Numbered from the stretch's first letter, positions 9,797-20,867 are shown. The stretch is DNA of 64,000 nucleotides from Sphingobium sp. AP50 (GCF_900109095.1 NZ_FNYZ01000011.1:118501-182500); one strand, 5' to 3'. Translations and numbers: made by a program. Notes: a model not told the origin generated them from the letters alone.

Positions 9797-11799
9797 TCTG
9801 CGGCCTCCGCGAACTCAACGCCATGGATCAGCTCGGCCGAGCATTGCTGCATCGTCGGGCTGGCGCGGCAGATGGCGTTAGTGAGGTAGAAATCCTTGAT
9901 CGGCGAGCCGAATTCGCCGGTCGCTCCGGTGGGCAGCGAAGGAACGGACCAGCCATAGTCGGCGATGCCTTCGACGCCCAGCGCCGGAACCGCCTTGACC
10001 ATTTCGGCGCGCAGCGCGTCGAAGCTGTCGAACGGCAGCTTGGCACCCACCGCTTCCGACAGGGCGCGCAGGATCGACCAGTCCTCGCGGGCGTCGCCCG
10101 GCGCGAACACGGCCTTTTCACCGAACTGCACCCGGCCTTCCAGATTGACGTAGGTGCCCGCCTTTTCGGCATAGCTTGCGCCCGGCAGGATCACGTCCGC
10201 CGCATGCGCGCCCTTGTCGCCATGATGGCCGACATAGACCTTGAAGCTGCTGCCGAAGGCCGAATAGTCGACTTCGTCGGCGCCCAGCGAGAAGAGCAGC
10301 TTGGGCGCGGCTTCCGCCACCGCCTTGATACCGCCCTTGGTCGCATAGCCCAGCATCAGGCCGCCCATGCGGGCCGCCGCGAAGTGCAGGACATTGTAAC
10401 CGTTCCAGCCATCCTTGATCAGGCCCAGCGTCTCGACCAGCGCCAGCGTGTCGCCATGCGCGCCGTCCTTGGCCAGCACGCCGCCACCGACGATCATCGC
10501 CGGACGGGCAGCGCCCTTGAAGGCTTCGAGCACGGCTTCCGGCAGCTTGGCCAGCAGCGACGCGTCATTGCCCAGCCATTCTACCTTGTAGGTCAGGTCG
10601 AATTCGGGACCGACGGCGAAGACCTTCGCGCCCTTCTTGATCGCCTTGCGGATGCGGGTATTCACCAGCGGCGCTTCCCAGCGCAGGTTGGTGCCGACCA
10701 GCAGGATGACGTCCGCGGTTTCAAGATCGGCGAGCGGCGTGTTGAACACCACCGACGACAGGCTCGACACATCATAGGACAGGCCGGTCTGACGGCCTTC
10801 CAGCAGCGAACCGCCGAGCTTTTCGACCAGCGCCTTGCCCGCGAACATGGTTTCGCAGTCGAGCAGGTCGCCGGCGATCGCCGCGACGCTGCCGCCATGC
10901 TGGACGGCGGCGACAGCGGCAAAGGCTTCCGCCCAGGTCGCCGGAACCAGCTTGCCATCCTTGCGGACGAACGGCTTGTCGAGACGCTTGCGGACCAGAC
11001 CGTCGACATTGTGACGGGTCTTGTCCGATGCCCATTCCTCGTTCACGTCATCATTGATGCGCGGCACGGCGCGCAGCACCTGACGACCACGGCTGTCGAG
11101 ACGGATGTTGGTGCCGAGCGCGTCCATCACGTCGATCGCATGGGTCTTCTTGAGTTCCCACGGACGCGCTTCGAAAGCATAGGGCTTGGCGGTCAGCGCG
11201 CCGACCGGGCAGAGATCGACCACATTGCCCGACAACTCGCTCTTGGCGGCATGTTCGAGATAGGTGGTGATCTGCATATTCTCGCCGCGATAGATCGCGC
11301 CGATTTCCGGCACGCCCGCGACTTCCTCTGCAAAGCGCACGCAACGGGTGCACTGGATGCAGCGGGTCATGACCGTCTTGACGATCGGACCCATATTCTT
11401 CTCGGTGACGGCGCGCTTGTTTTCGTCATAGCGCGACGAACCACGGCCATAGGCGACCGACTGGTCCTGCAGGTCGCACTCGCCGCCCTGGTCGCAGATC
11501 GGGCAATCCAGCGGGTGGTTGATGAGCAGAAACTCCATCACCCCTTCGCGGGCCTTCTTGACCATTTCGCTGTCGGTGCGGATTTCCTGGCCTTCGGTGG
11601 CCGGAAGCGCGCACGACGCCTGCGGCTTGGGCGGCCCAGGCTTCACCTCGACCAGGCACATGCGGCAATTGCCCGCGATGGAAAGGCGCTCATGATAGCA
11701 GAAACGGGGGATTTCCTTCCCCGCCTGCTCGCAAGCCTGGAGGACTGTGGCGCCCGCCGGGACTTCGAGTTCTACGCCGTCTACTTTGACCTTCGGCAT
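9793..11799 (-). CDS. nuoG: NADH-quinone oxidoreductase subunit G
   Basis: Largest peripheral-arm subunit of complex I. It has an N-terminal 2Fe-2S ferredoxin domain (C34, C45, C48, C63), the His/Cys-liganded N5 cluster (H95, C99, C102, C108) and a 4Fe-4S cluster (C147, C150, C153, C197). A molybdopterin-oxidoreductase-like region follows that is catalytically inactive in this family. At 668 residues it is the shorter mitochondrial-like form; I saw no CxxCxxxC motif for an extra N7 cluster. It lies two bases after nuoF and overlaps nuoH. Confidence 0.97.
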   Translation of the reverse strand: MPKVKVDGVELEVPAGATVLQACEQAGKEIPRFCYHERLSIAGNCRMCLVEVKPGPPKPQASCALPATEGQEIRTDSEMVKKAREGVMEFLLINHPLDCPICDQGGECDLQDQSVAYGRGSSRYDENKRAVTEKNMGPIVKTVMTRCIQCTRCVRFAEEVAGVPEIGAIYRGENMQITTYLEHAAKSELSGNVVDLCPVGALTAKPYAFEARPWELKKTHAIDVMDALGTNIRLDSRGRQVLRAVPRINDDVNEEWASDKTRHNVDGLVRKRLDKPFVRKDGKLVPATWAEAFAAVAAVQHGGSVAAIAGDLLDCETMFAGKALVEKLGGSLLEGRQTGLSYDVSSLSSVVFNTPLADLETADVILLVGTNLRWEAPLVNTRIRKAIKKGAKVFAVGPEFDLTYKVEWLGNDASLLAKLPEAVLEAFKGAARPAMIVGGGVLAKDGAHGDTLALVETLGLIKDGWNGYNVLHFAAARMGGLMLGYATKGGIKAVAEAAPKLLFSLGADEVDYSAFGSSFKVYVGHHGDKGAHAADVILPGASYAEKAGTYVNLEGRVQFGEKAVFAPGDAREDWSILRALSEAVGAKLPFDSFDALRAEMVKAVPALGVEGIADYGWSVPSLPTGATGEFGSPIKDFYLTNAICRASPTMQQCSAELIHGVEFAEAAE

Positions 11800-11801
11800 G
11801 G

Positions 11802-13151
11802 TTACTCCGCTGCCTCCATGACGGGGGCACTACCCTTGTTCTCGTTGATCCGGCGCTCGATTTCCGGACGGAAATGCCGGATCAGCCCCTGGATCGGCCA
11901 TGCCGCCGCGTCGCCAAGCGCGCAGATGGTGTGGCCTTCGACCTGCTTGGTCACCTGGAACAGCATGTCGATTTCGCTCTGGTCGGCGTCGCCGGTGCGC
12001 AGACGCTCCATCACCCGCCACATCCAGCCGGTGCCTTCGCGGCACGGCGTGCACTGGCCGCAGCTCTCATGCTTGTAGAAGTAGGAGAGACGCGAAATGG
12101 CGCGGACGATGTCGGTCGACTTGTCCATGACGATGACGGCGGCAGTGCCGAGGCCGGAGCCGAGCGCACGCAGGCCGTCAAAGTCCATCGGCGCGTCCAT
12201 GATTTCCTTCGCAGGAACCAGCGGCACCGACGACCCGCCCGGAATGACCGCGAGCAGATTGTCCCAGCCGCCACGGATGCCGCCGCAATGGCGGTCGATC
12301 AGTTCACGGAACGGGATCGACATCGATTCCTCGACGACGCAGGGCTTGTTCACATGGCCGCTGATCTGGAACAGCTTGGTGCCGCGGTTGTTCTCACGAC
12401 CAAAGCCGTTGAACCAGGCCGCACCGCGCCGCAGGATCGTCGGGCTGACCGCGATGCTCTCGACGTTGTTCACGGTGGTCGGGCAACCATAAAGACCCGC
12501 ACCTGCCGGGAAAGGCGGCTTCAGACGAGGCTGGCCCTTCTTGCCCTCAATGCTTTCGATCTGCGCGGTTTCCTCGCCGCAGATGTACGCGCCCGCGCCG
12601 CGATGGACGAACACGTCGAAATCATAGCCCGATCCGCAGGCATTCTTGCCGATAAAGCCCTTTTCATAGGCCTGCTCGACGGCGGCGAAGAGCACCTTCG
12701 CCTCATAGATGAACTCACCGCGGATATAGATGTAGGCGGCACGCGCCCGCATCGCGAAACCGGCGATCAGCGCGCCTTCGATCAGCTTATGCGGATCGTG
12801 GCGGATGATTTCGCGGTCCTTACACGAACCCGGTTCGGATTCGTCGGCGTTGATGACCAGGAAGCTGGGACGACCGTCCTTGCTTTCCTTGGGCATGAAG
12901 GACCATTTCAGGCCAGTCGGGAAGCCAGCGCCGCCACGGCCGCGCAGGTTCGACGCCTTCATGATGTCGATGATACCATCCTGGCCGATTTCCATCAGCT
13001 TCTTGGTATTATCCCAATCGCCGCGCTTCATGGCCGCGTCGACGCCCCAATCCTGGAAGCCGTGGATGTTGGTGAAGATGCGGTCCTTGTCGGTCAGCGG
13101 ACCAACGAAGGGCGGCGGTGCCGCCGGTGCGGGTGCGTCGGTCATGCCCAA
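11802..13151 (-). CDS. nuoF: NADH-quinone oxidoreductase subunit F
   Basis: NADH- and FMN-binding entry subunit of complex I. The glycine-rich NADH/FMN loop [10 protein letters not shown] is at residues 71-80. The N3 4Fe-4S cluster motif [12 protein letters not shown] starts near residue 361. Length (449) is typical apart from an Ala/Pro-rich N-terminal extension. The start overlaps the end of nuoE by ten bases; a second in-frame ATG two codons later is equally possible. Confidence 0.97.
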   Translation of the reverse strand: MGMTDAPAPAAPPPFVGPLTDKDRIFTNIHGFQDWGVDAAMKRGDWDNTKKLMEIGQDGIIDIMKASNLRGRGGAGFPTGLKWSFMPKESKDGRPSFLVINADESEPGSCKDREIIRHDPHKLIEGALIAGFAMRARAAYIYIRGEFIYEAKVLFAAVEQAYEKGFIGKNACGSGYDFDVFVHRGAGAYICGEETAQIESIEGKKGQPRLKPPFPAGAGLYGCPTTVNNVESIAVSPTILRRGAAWFNGFGRENNRGTKLFQISGHVNKPCVVEESMSIPFRELIDRHCGGIRGGWDNLLAVIPGGSSVPLVPAKEIMDAPMDFDGLRALGSGLGTAAVIVMDKSTDIVRAISRLSYFYKHESCGQCTPCREGTGWMWRVMERLRTGDADQSEIDMLFQVTKQVEGHTICALGDAAAWPIQGLIRHFRPEIERRINENKGSAPVMEAAE

Positions 13152-13810
13152 TCCCCCCGATAGTCGTGATTTTCGGTGACCATTGCCTTGAGAGTGGTCG
13201 GGCCACCTTCCGGCGCGCTGGTCTGACGATCGATCTGCGGGCCGATCTTGGGCTGACCGCCAGCAGCCAGCGTTTCCAGGATCGCGCTCATGCTGTCATA
13301 GGTCAGATCTTCGAAATTATCGTCGTTGATCTGGACCATCGGCGCATTGGCGCAGGCGCCAAGGCATTCGACTTCGGTCAGGGTGAACAGGCCGTCGGGG
13401 GTCGTACCGCCCTTGACCAGCCCCTTGTTCTTGCATGCCGAAAAGACATCGTCCGAACCGCGGAGCATGCACGGCGTCGTGCCGCACACCTGCACATGAT
13501 AACGGCCGACCGGCGCAAGGTTATACATGGTGTAGAAGGTCGCGACTTCGTAGACGCGCATGTACGGCATATCGAGCTGACGCCCGATATATTCCATCAC
13601 CGGCACGGGCAGCCAACCGTTGGTCTGCGTTTCCGCACCGACCTGACGCTGGGCCAGATCGAGCAGCGGCATCACCGCCGACTGCTGGCGACCGGCGGGA
13701 TAGCGCGCGATGACCTTCTTGGCCTGTTCGGCATTTTCGGCGGTCCACTCGAACGCGCCCCAGCGCGCACGGGTTTCAGCCTCGTCCGGGATATGAACTG
13801 CGTCAGCCAT
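13142..13810 (-). CDS. nuoE: NADH-quinone oxidoreductase subunit E
   Basis: Thioredoxin-fold subunit of complex I holding the off-pathway 2Fe-2S cluster N1a. The four ligands are visible as C109 and C114 ([11 protein letters not shown]) and C149 and C153 ([10 protein letters not shown]). The 222-residue length includes a C-terminal extension after the cluster domain, as in mitochondrial homologues. It shares one base with nuoD and overlaps nuoF. Confidence 0.97.
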   Translation of the reverse strand: MADAVHIPDEAETRARWGAFEWTAENAEQAKKVIARYPAGRQQSAVMPLLDLAQRQVGAETQTNGWLPVPVMEYIGRQLDMPYMRVYEVATFYTMYNLAPVGRYHVQVCGTTPCMLRGSDDVFSACKNKGLVKGGTTPDGLFTLTEVECLGACANAPMVQINDDNFEDLTYDSMSAILETLAAGGQPKIGPQIDRQTSAPEGGPTTLKAMVTENHDYRGDWA

Positions 13811-15045
13811 TAGCGGTCACATTCTCCAAACACGATGTCCATGGCGCCCAGGACAGCGGTTGTATCGGCCAGCATGTGGCCCTTCATCAGGAAGTCCATC
13901 GCCTGCAGATGGCTGAAGGCGGTCGGGCGGACCTTGCAGCGATAGGGCTTGTTGCTGCCGTCGCTGACCAGATAGACACCGAATTCGCCCTTGGGGCTTT
14001 CGGTCGCCACATAGACTTCGCCTGCGGGGACGTGGAAGCCCTCGGTGTAGAGCTTGAAATGGTGGATCAGCGCTTCCATCGAACGCTTCATTTCACCACG
14101 CTTGGGCGGCGAAACCTTGCGGTCGAAGCTGGCGATCGGCCCTTCGGGCATTTCGTTCAGGCACTGCTTCATGATGCGCGCGGACTGGCGCACTTCCTCG
14201 ACGCGGACCATGAAACGGTCATAGCAGTCATAGGCGGTGCCGACCGGAATATCGAAGTCCATGCGGTCATAAACGTCGTAAGGTTGCGCTTTGCGCACGT
14301 CCCAGGCGATACCCGAGCCGCGCAGCATAGGGCCGGAGAAGCCCCATTTCAGCGCGTCTTCCTTGCTGACGATGGCGATGTCGACGTTACGCTGCTTGAA
14401 GATGCGGTTGTCGACTACCAGGCTCATCGCGTCTTCGAACAGGCGCGGCAAACGGGTGTCGAGCCATTCGGCAATGTCCGTCAGCAGCTTGAGCGGCACG
14501 TCCTGATGCACGCCGCCGGGCCGGAAATAGGCCGAATGCATGCGGGCGCCGGACGCGCGTTCGAAGAAGTTGAGGCAATCCTCACGGATTTCGAACAGCC
14601 ACAGGTTCGGCGTCATCGCGCCGACGTCCATGACGTGCGAGCCGAGATTGAGCATGTGATTGCAGATGCGGGTCAGTTCCGCGAAGAACACGCGCAGATA
14701 TTGCGCGCGCAGCGGCACTTCCAGGTTCAGCAGCTTTTCGACCGCCAGAACATAGCTATGCTCCATGCCGAGCGGCGAACAATAGTCCAGCCGATCGAAA
14801 TAGGGCAGCGCCTGCATATAGGTCTTGTACTCGATCAGCTTTTCGGTGCCGCGATGCAGCAGGCCAACATGCGGATCGCAGCGCTCGACGATTTCGCCGT
14901 CCAGTTCCATGACCAGACGCAGCACGCCGTGGGCCGCGGGATGCTGCGGACCGAAGTTGATCGTGTAATTCTGGATTTCCGTGTCGCCATAGGCCGGGTC
15001 AGCGGCGTCGGTGACATGATCCATCTTTTCGAGATAGTCGGACAT
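13810..15045 (-). CDS. nuoD: NADH-quinone oxidoreductase subunit D
   Basis: The 49-kDa-type subunit that forms the quinone pocket together with NuoB; related to the large subunit of NiFe hydrogenases but without metal ligands. The 411-residue protein contains the conserved [16 protein letters not shown] at about residues 30-45, with the histidine-bearing loop at the quinone site, and ends in VFGECDR as the family does. It is separate from nuoC, not fused. It shares one base with each neighbour. Confidence 0.97.
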   Translation of the reverse strand: MSDYLEKMDHVTDAADPAYGDTEIQNYTINFGPQHPAAHGVLRLVMELDGEIVERCDPHVGLLHRGTEKLIEYKTYMQALPYFDRLDYCSPLGMEHSYVLAVEKLLNLEVPLRAQYLRVFFAELTRICNHMLNLGSHVMDVGAMTPNLWLFEIREDCLNFFERASGARMHSAYFRPGGVHQDVPLKLLTDIAEWLDTRLPRLFEDAMSLVVDNRIFKQRNVDIAIVSKEDALKWGFSGPMLRGSGIAWDVRKAQPYDVYDRMDFDIPVGTAYDCYDRFMVRVEEVRQSARIMKQCLNEMPEGPIASFDRKVSPPKRGEMKRSMEALIHHFKLYTEGFHVPAGEVYVATESPKGEFGVYLVSDGSNKPYRCKVRPTAFSHLQAMDFLMKGHMLADTTAVLGAMDIVFGECDR

Positions 15046-15779
15046 CAGGCCTTGTCCTCAGACTTTTTGTTCGCCGCGCTGTCGGTTGGCTCCCCTGCCC
15101 CGCTCACGCCCTTCTTCTCCGTCACCTTGGGGGTGGGAGCGGCGGCAGGTGCAGCGGGGGCGGCAGACGCGGCAGCCTTTTCATCGCCCGGAAGCACATA
15201 TTGCGCCCCTTCCCACGGCGACATGAAGTCGAAGCTGCGGAAGTCCTGCGCCAGCTTCACCGGCTCATAGACGACCCGCTTATCCTCTTCGGAATAGCGC
15301 AGCTCGACATAGCCGGTCAGCGGGAAGTCCTTACGCTGCGGATGCCCTTTGAAACCATAGTCCGTCAGGATGCGACGCAGGTCGGTATTGCCGTCGAACA
15401 CGACGCCATACATGTCGAACACTTCGCGCTCCAGCCAGCCGGCGACCGGCCAGAGGTGCGTCACGGTAGGAACCGGCGTATCCTCATCGGTCGATACCTT
15501 CACGCGGATACGATGGTTCCGCGTGACGCTGAGCAGATGGTAGGCGACTTCGAACCGTTCCGGACGCTCCGGATAGTCGATGCCGGCCACTTCCATCAGC
15601 TGCTGATAATGCGCCATGTCGCGCAGCGCGATCATGGCATTGGCCAGATCATCGCGTGCAACAATGAAGGTCAGCTCATCAGCATGATCGATGGTTTCGA
15701 TCAGCATCGAACCCAGCAGCGCGCCGATTTCCTCGGCAATGCCCTCAGGGTTCACGATCTTGGGTGCAGAATGGCCCAT
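15045..15779 (-). CDS. nuoC: NADH-quinone oxidoreductase subunit C
   Basis: The 30-kDa-type subunit of complex I, needed for assembly of the peripheral arm. The family signature [20 protein letters not shown] is present. I chose the ATG beginning MGHSAPKI, one base after the nuoB stop; the open frame continues upstream only as nuoB coding in another frame. The last 45 or so residues are a low-complexity Ala, Pro, Lys tail absent from compact homologues, likely disordered. 244 residues. Confidence 0.95.
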   Translation of the reverse strand: MGHSAPKIVNPEGIAEEIGALLGSMLIETIDHADELTFIVARDDLANAMIALRDMAHYQQLMEVAGIDYPERPERFEVAYHLLSVTRNHRIRVKVSTDEDTPVPTVTHLWPVAGWLEREVFDMYGVVFDGNTDLRRILTDYGFKGHPQRKDFPLTGYVELRYSEEDKRVVYEPVKLAQDFRSFDFMSPWEGAQYVLPGDEKAAASAAPAAPAAAPTPKVTEKKGVSGAGEPTDSAANKKSEDKA

Positions 15780-15780
15780 A

Positions 15781-16356
15781 TTAACGCTCAATCGTCCCGA
15801 TCCGGCGGATCTTCCGCTGCAACTGCATGATGCCGTAGAGCAAGGCTTCGGCGGTCGGCGGGCAACCCGGCACATAGATGTCGACCGGCACGATGCGGTC
15901 ACAGCCACGAACGACCGAATAGCTATAATGGTAGTAACCACCACCATTGGCGCAGCTGCCCATCGAAATCACATATTTCGGGTTGGACATCTGGTCGTAG
16001 ACCTTGCGCAGCGCAGGGGCCATCTTGTTGCAGAGCGTGCCCGCGACGATCATCACGTCCGACTGGCGCGGGGAAGCGCGCGGTGCGGCACCGAAACGCT
16101 CCATGTCATAGCGCGGCATGTTGACGTGGATCATCTCCACAGCGCAGCAGGCCAGGCCGAAGGTCATCCACCACAGCGAGCCGGTACGGGCCCACTGGAA
16201 CAGCTCCTCGGTCGAGGTGATCAGGAAGCCCTTGTCATTCACTTCGCTGTTCAGCGAGTCAAAAAAGGCCTGGTCGGGCTGGGTTCCAACGGGCGGCAAG
16301 GTGCCGGGCGCCGGATTATAGAGTTCTACTCCCAATCGAGTGCTCCCTTCTTCCAC
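15781..16356 (-). CDS. nuoB: NADH-quinone oxidoreductase subunit B
   Basis: Carries the terminal 4Fe-4S cluster N2 that reduces quinone. All four ligands are seen: the tandem C70-C71 in [12 protein letters not shown]135 in GSCANGG and C165 in VPGCPP. 191 residues from the ATG shown, which overlaps nuoA by 31 bases. A TTG seven codons later (before GVELYNP) would shorten the overlap and is a reasonable alternative start, because the first seven residues are not conserved in my recollection of the family. Confidence 0.95.
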   Translation of the reverse strand: MEEGSTRLGVELYNPAPGTLPPVGTQPDQAFFDSLNSEVNDKGFLITSTEELFQWARTGSLWWMTFGLACCAVEMIHVNMPRYDMERFGAAPRASPRQSDVMIVAGTLCNKMAPALRKVYDQMSNPKYVISMGSCANGGGYYHYSYSVVRGCDRIVPVDIYVPGCPPTAEALLYGIMQLQRKIRRIGTIER

Positions 16357-16718
16357 GCATAGACGAGGCCGAGCACCAGCTCCGCTATGAAGATCATCAT
16401 CGTCGCCCAGCCGGCCCAGCCGATCTGGTCGAGGCTTACAGCCCAGGGGAACAGGAACGCCGCTTCAAGATCGAAGATGATGAAGAGAATGGCGACCAGA
16501 TAAAAGCGCACATCGAACTGGCTACGCGGCTCTTCAAATGCGGGGAAGCCGCATTCATATTCAGAGAGCTTGGCAGGGTCGGGCTTGTGCGCGCCGGTAA
16601 GGCGGCCAACCAGCATCGGCAGAAACACGAATGCCGTGGAGAGCAGCAAGGCAATCCCGAGAAAAATCAGGATCGGCAGATATTGGGCGAGATCGACCAA
16701 TGTTATCCCCTGGGACAA
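16326..16718 (-). CDS. nuoA: NADH-quinone oxidoreductase subunit A
   Basis: Three-helix membrane subunit of complex I and first gene of the operon. The 130-residue product has the conserved loop [20 protein letters not shown], holding the cysteine of the flexible loop near the quinone site, and [11 protein letters not shown] in the following helix. Upstream lie about 330 bases before the suhB terminator, where the operon promoter should be. The 3' end overlaps nuoB. Confidence 0.97.
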   Translation of the reverse strand: MSQGITLVDLAQYLPILIFLGIALLLSTAFVFLPMLVGRLTGAHKPDPAKLSEYECGFPAFEEPRSQFDVRFYLVAILFIIFDLEAAFLFPWAVSLDQIGWAGWATMMIFIAELVLGLVYAWKKGALDWE

Positions 16719-17045
16719 ATTGTCATTGTTGGGGGCGCTTTAGGCCCGCTGCACATGCGAAGCAAGGGGCCAGGGGCGTGAGAATGATTCGCAAGAAATC
16801 CGCCACTTAGCGGAGCTTTGAGGATGGCCGCGCGCGCCGCGCGATCAGCCTTCTCAACACGCCGCCACTTGGGATGGAAAGCGCCTGAAAACCGGCATTT
16901 GACCGCTATCAAATGCTTCTGCACATCCTGGAAAAAAGCCGTTCTCGACTGCGCGCTTTCGATCCACCGGTGGCACGCCCGACGCACAACAGATGCACAC
17001 TTTGCGGCGATGCAACGCCGCAGAAACTCTTCATCATCGCCGGAC
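16719..17045. promoter_or_regulatory. Intergenic region upstream of the nuo operon, with an 8-6-8 inverted repeat
   Basis: No convincing gene is seen here; the open frames read across it are low-quality shadows. The stretch must carry the nuo promoter because nuoA is the first gene of the run. At 16895-16916 there is a perfect dyad, GCATTTGA / TCAAATGC around a 6-base spacer, a plausible operator. No confident -35/-10 pair was identified by eye. Confidence 0.4.
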
Positions 17046-17103
17046 ACGAAAAAGGGCCGCTGCCAGGGTGACGTCCTGCGACAGCCCCGGCAGCGACCCT
17101 TTG
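17046..17103 (-). terminator. Intrinsic terminator after suhB
   Basis: On the minus strand, just after the suhB stop, there is a GC-rich stem: AAGGGTCGCTGCC pairs with GGCAGCGGCCCTT with one G-U pair, followed by a run of T. It ends the efp-suhB transcript and separates it from nuo. Confidence 0.75.
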
Positions 17104-17126
17104 AAACGACTCGCCAGATATTGGGA

Positions 17127-17942
17127 TCAGCGCAGCGCGCCGGCCACCAGCTTGTGCAGCTTGCTGTGGATCGCGTCGTTGCCGGCAATCACTTCCTTGC
17201 GCTCGATGGGCTGGTCGCCGCCGCGGAAGTCGCTGGCAAAGCCGCCCGCCTCACGCACCAGCAGCAGGCCGGCGGCGACGTCCCAGGGCTGAAGCCCGCT
17301 TTCCCAATAGCCGTCATAGCGGCCGGAGGCGACATGGGCGAGGTCGAGCGAGGCCGCGCCGAAGCGACGGATGCCCGCGACCGATGGGGCCACCGCGCCA
17401 AAGATGCGGGTCCATTCCGCCATATTGCCATGGCCCATGAACGGGATGCCGGTGGCGATGACGCAATCGGCCAGATCGCGACGGGCCGACACGCGCAGGC
17501 GCTGGTCATGCCGCCAGGCGCCCCGGCTCTTTTCCGCCCAGTAGCTTTCGTCGGTGACCGGCTGATAGATGAGGCCGGTGGTCACTTCGCGCTTGTTACC
17601 GCCGAAGAGAGGCTCCTCGACCGCGATCGAGATGGCGAAGTGCGGGATGCCGTGAAGGAAGTTGGTGGTGCCATCGAGCGGATCGATGATCCAACGCGGC
17701 TTGGTGGGATCACCTTCGATCACGCCGCCCTCTTCCAGCAGGAAGCCCCAGTCGGGACGTGCCTTCTGAAGCTCTTCCACCAGGGTCTTTTCAGCCTGCT
17801 GATCGGCCTTCGACACGAAGTCGGCCGGCCCCTTGCGGCTGACCTGAAGATGTTCGACTTCGCCGAAGTCGCGGCGCAGCTTGGAGCCGGCCTTGCGCGC
17901 GGCGCGTTCCATGACGGTGAGGAGGCCGGAATGCGATACCAT
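17127..17942 (-). CDS. suhB: Inositol monophosphatase family protein (SuhB-like)
   Basis: Mg-dependent, Li-sensitive-type phosphatase family acting on inositol monophosphate or related sugar phosphates; SuhB homologues in enterobacteria also act in rRNA antitermination. Metal-site motifs are intact: E70-E71-G-G, D87-P-L-D90-G-T (IIDPLDGTTNF) and PWDVAAG at 219-225. The 271-residue length is typical. It lies downstream of efp and a small secreted-protein gene and is closed by a strong terminator. The substrate in this organism cannot be told from sequence. Confidence 0.9.
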   Translation of the reverse strand: MVSHSGLLTVMERAARKAGSKLRRDFGEVEHLQVSRKGPADFVSKADQQAEKTLVEELQKARPDWGFLLEEGGVIEGDPTKPRWIIDPLDGTTNFLHGIPHFAISIAVEEPLFGGNKREVTTGLIYQPVTDESYWAEKSRGAWRHDQRLRVSARRDLADCVIATGIPFMGHGNMAEWTRIFGAVAPSVAGIRRFGAASLDLAHVASGRYDGYWESGLQPWDVAAGLLLVREAGGFASDFRGGDQPIERKEVIAGNDAIHSKLHKLVAGALR

Positions 17943-17981
17943 GGTCTTGTCTCCGCCGCCCGGACAGGGGCGGCCTGTTGA

Positions 17982-18368
17982 TTATCTCTTGGGGGCGGGC
18001 TTGGCGGCAGGCTTGGCCACAGGCGGGCGATAGCCGCAGGTTCCCGCGACCACTGCCAGCATCTGCGACGCATCCTTGCGATCGACCTTGCCAGCGTTGG
18101 CGGCGATCACCTTGTCCGCCTCCGCACTGATCTGCCCAATCGAATTGGAATAGAGGCAATCGAACAGCGCGTTCTTGACCGGCTGTTCAACCTCATTCGA
18201 CTGGAGCGCCGTCATCACGATGCGCAGCGTGTAGGCTGCGCTGTCGAGTTGCGCCTTGGTGGGCGTGGCGCGCGATGGCGCCTGCGCCCATGCCGGTGCA
18301 GGGAGCGCAACCGGCAGGGCGCCGATCGTGAAGATGGCGGCCAGTGCCGTGCTGCGCCCGAACCGCAT
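17982..18368 (-). CDS. Small secreted protein of unknown function
   Basis: 128 residues with a clear Sec-type signal peptide: basic start MRFGRS, hydrophobic core and an Ala-x-Ala type site near residue 29 (PAWAQAPS). The mature part is about 100 residues with two cysteines (FDCLYS and AGTCGYRPP) that could pair in the periplasm, and a Lys/Pro/Ala-rich C-terminus. Its ATG shares one base with the efp stop (TGATG), so it is cotranslated with efp. I do not recognise the family. Confidence 0.75.
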   Translation of the reverse strand: MRFGRSTALAAIFTIGALPVALPAPAWAQAPSRATPTKAQLDSAAYTLRIVMTALQSNEVEQPVKNALFDCLYSNSIGQISAEADKVIAANAGKVDRKDASQMLAVVAGTCGYRPPVAKPAAKPAPKR

Positions 18369-18931
18369 CAGTCGGCCCGCTTCACATATTCGCGGGCATA
18401 GACATCGACGACGATGCGCGTACCGCTGACGATGTGCGGCGGCACCATGACGCGCACGCCATTGTCGAGGATCGCCGGCTTGTAGCTGGCCGAAGCGGTC
18501 TGGCCCTTCACCACGGCGTCGGCCTCCACGACCGTCGCTTCGATGGTTTCGGGCAACTGGACCGAAATCGGGCGCTCTTCATACATTTCCAGAACGACCA
18601 TCATGCCGTCCTGAAGGAAGGCGGCCGCATCACCGAGCAGTTCGGTCGGCAGGTTGATCTGTTCGTAGGTTTCCTGATCCATGAAGACAAGCATGTCGCC
18701 TTCGGCATAAAGATACTGGAAGTCCTTGGTGTCGAGGCGGATACGCTCGACGCTTTCGGCGGAGCGGAAACGGACGTTATTCTTGCGGCCATCGATCAGG
18801 TTCTTGAGTTCCACCTGCATATAGGCGCCACCCTTGCCGGGCTGCGTATGCTGAATCTTGACAGCGCGCCACAGGCCGCCCTCATATTCGATATTGTTGC
18901 CGGGACGAATGTCCACGCCGCTGATCTTCAT
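18368..18931 (-). CDS. efp: Translation elongation factor P
   Basis: Binds between the ribosomal P and E sites and relieves stalling at polyproline stretches. 187 residues in three beta-barrel domains. The domain I loop tip is PGKGGAY, giving K33 as the residue that would be beta-lysylated in EpmA organisms; no epmA or epmB is in the window. The start is the first ATG of the conserved MKISG opening. It heads the efp-small protein-suhB run, with about 200 bases of upstream DNA for a promoter. Confidence 0.96.
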   Translation of the reverse strand: MKISGVDIRPGNNIEYEGGLWRAVKIQHTQPGKGGAYMQVELKNLIDGRKNNVRFRSAESVERIRLDTKDFQYLYAEGDMLVFMDQETYEQINLPTELLGDAAAFLQDGMMVVLEMYEERPISVQLPETIEATVVEADAVVKGQTASASYKPAILDNGVRVMVPPHIVSGTRIVVDVYAREYVKRAD

Positions 18932-19065
18932 GGGAAGAGCCTGCCTATATGTCTGAATGTGGAAAAGAGCCGGCCTCTCTTGAGGCTGGGCGCGCCTTTA
19001 CAGCCGGACGGGGCTGAGAGCAAGGGGCAGCTTAACTTCGCACTTTTCCCGCAAGTCTTGAAAGC

Positions 19066-19087
19066 AAATTTCCTATGTTGGAAATTT
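19066..19087. promoter_or_regulatory. Inverted repeat upstream of efp
   Basis: Perfect 8-base arms AAATTTCC / GGAAATTT around a 6-base spacer, AT-rich within GC-rich DNA and about 135 bases upstream of the efp start. It lies in the gap after the M23 peptidase gene, so it may be an operator for efp or the end of the preceding transcript; no T-run of terminator type follows on the minus strand. Confidence 0.35.
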
Positions 19088-19136
19088 TCCACCGTCCTGC
19101 CGGAAGTATAGCCCGTAGTCGCCGCCATAGGACAGG

Positions 19137-19718
19137 TCAGCGCCGGACCAGCAGCGGATAGGGATTGACTGGTCGCCCGCCATGCCATGACTCGCCCGGT
19201 TGCATGACGTTCACAGCGAAGTGAAGGTGCGGCGCGGCGGGATCGGCATTGCCGGTGCTGCCGACCGTCGCGATGCGCTGGCCGCGCCTGACGCCCTGCC
19301 CTTCGCGCAGGCCCGGCGCATAACCGTCCAGATGGGCATAATAATAGATCAGGCGGCCATCCGCCGATCGTTCATAGAGGGTGCGGCCGCCCGCCTCGCT
19401 CCAGAAGAGCTTTTCGATGCGGCCGTCGGCGGCGGCCAGTACCACCCTGCCCCGCGCCGCCATGATGTCGATCGCATCATGCGGTCGCGCACCGCCTGCC
19501 CGCGCCTGCGAGAAAGTATCTGTCAGGGCGGAAGCGGGAACGCCCTCGACCGGGATGAGCAATAGTCCCTGATCGACCGGTCGGGACATTTCGGGCGCGG
19601 GAACAGGCAAGGCTTCGTCCGCCGGGACGATGCGCACGCAATAATGGGCAAAGGCGACACAGAACAGCAGCGCCGTAACGCCGCCGCCCCATAAGGCGCT
19701 CCGCCGCCGCGCGGTCAT
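19137..19718 (-). CDS. M23-family (LytM-like) peptidase, membrane-anchored
   Basis: Zinc metallopeptidase fold that in active members cleaves peptidoglycan cross-bridges. 193 residues: one N-terminal membrane segment (about residues 9-28), short linker, then the M23 domain with H80-x-x-x-D84 (HDAID) and H164-L-H166, matching the HxxxD and HxH zinc and catalytic motifs. The start MTARRRS was chosen because it overlaps the L,D-transpeptidase stop as ATGA. The pairing with a second wall enzyme suggests joint function in envelope remodelling. Confidence 0.88.
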   Translation of the reverse strand: MTARRRSALWGGGVTALLFCVAFAHYCVRIVPADEALPVPAPEMSRPVDQGLLLIPVEGVPASALTDTFSQARAGGARPHDAIDIMAARGRVVLAAADGRIEKLFWSEAGGRTLYERSADGRLIYYYAHLDGYAPGLREGQGVRRGQRIATVGSTGNADPAAPHLHFAVNVMQPGESWHGGRPVNPYPLLVRR

Positions 19719-20827
19719 GCCTGAAACTTCGCCTTCACCCCGCTCTTCACCATCTGCGCGAGCCGGGCGGCATCCCAGTTGGTCAGGCGAATGCAGCCAT
19801 GGCTTTCGGCGCGGCCGATCAGTTGCGGTTCGGGCGTGCCATGAATGCCATAATGATCCTTCGACAGGTCGATCCACACCACGCCGACCGGGCCATTGGG
19901 TCCGGGCTTCAGCACCGCCTTCTGATCCTTGGCAGCAGCGTCCCAGAAGAGGTTGGGATTATAGTGAAATTCGGGATTGCGACTGACGCCCTTGATCGTC
20001 CATTCGCCCAGCGGCAACGGATCATGCTGCGACCCGGTGGTGACGGGGAATTGCGCGACAAGGCGGCTTTGCCCGTCATAGACCCGGAGCAGCCCGTCCG
20101 ACTTGTCGACCACCAGATGATCGGCCTGGGGCTGATCCTTGGCCACGCCAAGGCTGGCGAGCGTTTCGCCCCAACCGCGCTGGTCGCCTTCGATTTTTGC
20201 GATGGGTTGACTGTCGATGGCGGGCACGCGGATCGTCGCGCCGGCGCCGACCTTGGTATTCGGCGGATTAAGGGCGATCAGCGCTTCGGGCGTGGTGTGG
20301 AAACGTTCGGCCAGCTTTTCCAGCAGGTTGCGATAGGTGAGCGCGGGCAGGCTCGACTGCTCATTCAGCCCCCTGGGAATGGTGAAGAAGGGACCGCGAG
20401 CGAAATCGGCGGGAATTTTCACCAGCCAGGTGGTGGGCCGCGCTTCCCCCTCCAGCAGGGCGGCGGTGGTCTTCTGGTCGAACTCCCCCGTCACCGGCAG
20501 GTTGCGCGCTTCCTGAAAGCCGCGCAGGGCGGCCTTGTAGCTCATGCCATCCTTCCCATCGAGCACGCCGGGGGAAAAGCCGGCGCGATCCAGCGCCACC
20601 TGCGCCATCAGGATGCGGTTGGGCTGCTTGGCATTCTGCTCCGGCACGATCGCGAAATCATAAGCTGCATTTTTCGCAGCCGCCTGCGCAGCTACATTGT
20701 CGACAGGCGGCGTGGTATCGGGCGCCTGCTGGCTGTCATTGGCATTCGTCACGCTGACATTGCAGGCACTGCACAGCAGGGCGGCAAGCAACAGATGATT
20801 TTTCAAGGCGCTACTCTCCATTCTCAT
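19715..20827 (-). CDS. L,D-transpeptidase (YkuD domain) with peptidoglycan-binding domain
   Basis: Probably forms 3-3 peptidoglycan cross-links or attaches proteins to the wall. About 370 residues. The N-terminal hydrophobic segment ending in SAC may be a signal peptide or lipoprotein leader. A PG-binding-like domain lies around 80-120 (ALDRAGFSPGVLDGKDG). The YkuD catalytic domain at the C-terminus has H-G-T followed by SHGCIRLTNWD with the nucleophilic cysteine. Starts at 20827 (MRMESS), 20821 (MESS) or further upstream are all possible; no clear ribosome site decides. Followed by an M23 peptidase gene in overlap. Confidence 0.9.
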   Translation of the reverse strand: MRMESSALKNHLLLAALLCSACNVSVTNANDSQQAPDTTPPVDNVAAQAAAKNAAYDFAIVPEQNAKQPNRILMAQVALDRAGFSPGVLDGKDGMSYKAALRGFQEARNLPVTGEFDQKTTAALLEGEARPTTWLVKIPADFARGPFFTIPRGLNEQSSLPALTYRNLLEKLAERFHTTPEALIALNPPNTKVGAGATIRVPAIDSQPIAKIEGDQRGWGETLASLGVAKDQPQADHLVVDKSDGLLRVYDGQSRLVAQFPVTTGSQHDPLPLGEWTIKGVSRNPEFHYNPNLFWDAAAKDQKAVLKPGPNGPVGVVWIDLSKDHYGIHGTPEPQLIGRAESHGCIRLTNWDAARLAQMVKSGVKAKFQA

Positions 20828-20867
20828 GAAGAGATAACGCACAAGCAAGCCGAAGGGTGCGAAGAGA

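Noticed and set aside
16818..17981. Plus-strand open frame of 387 codons upstream of and opposite suhB.
   Set aside because: Crosses the suhB gene and its terminator; no recognisable domain.
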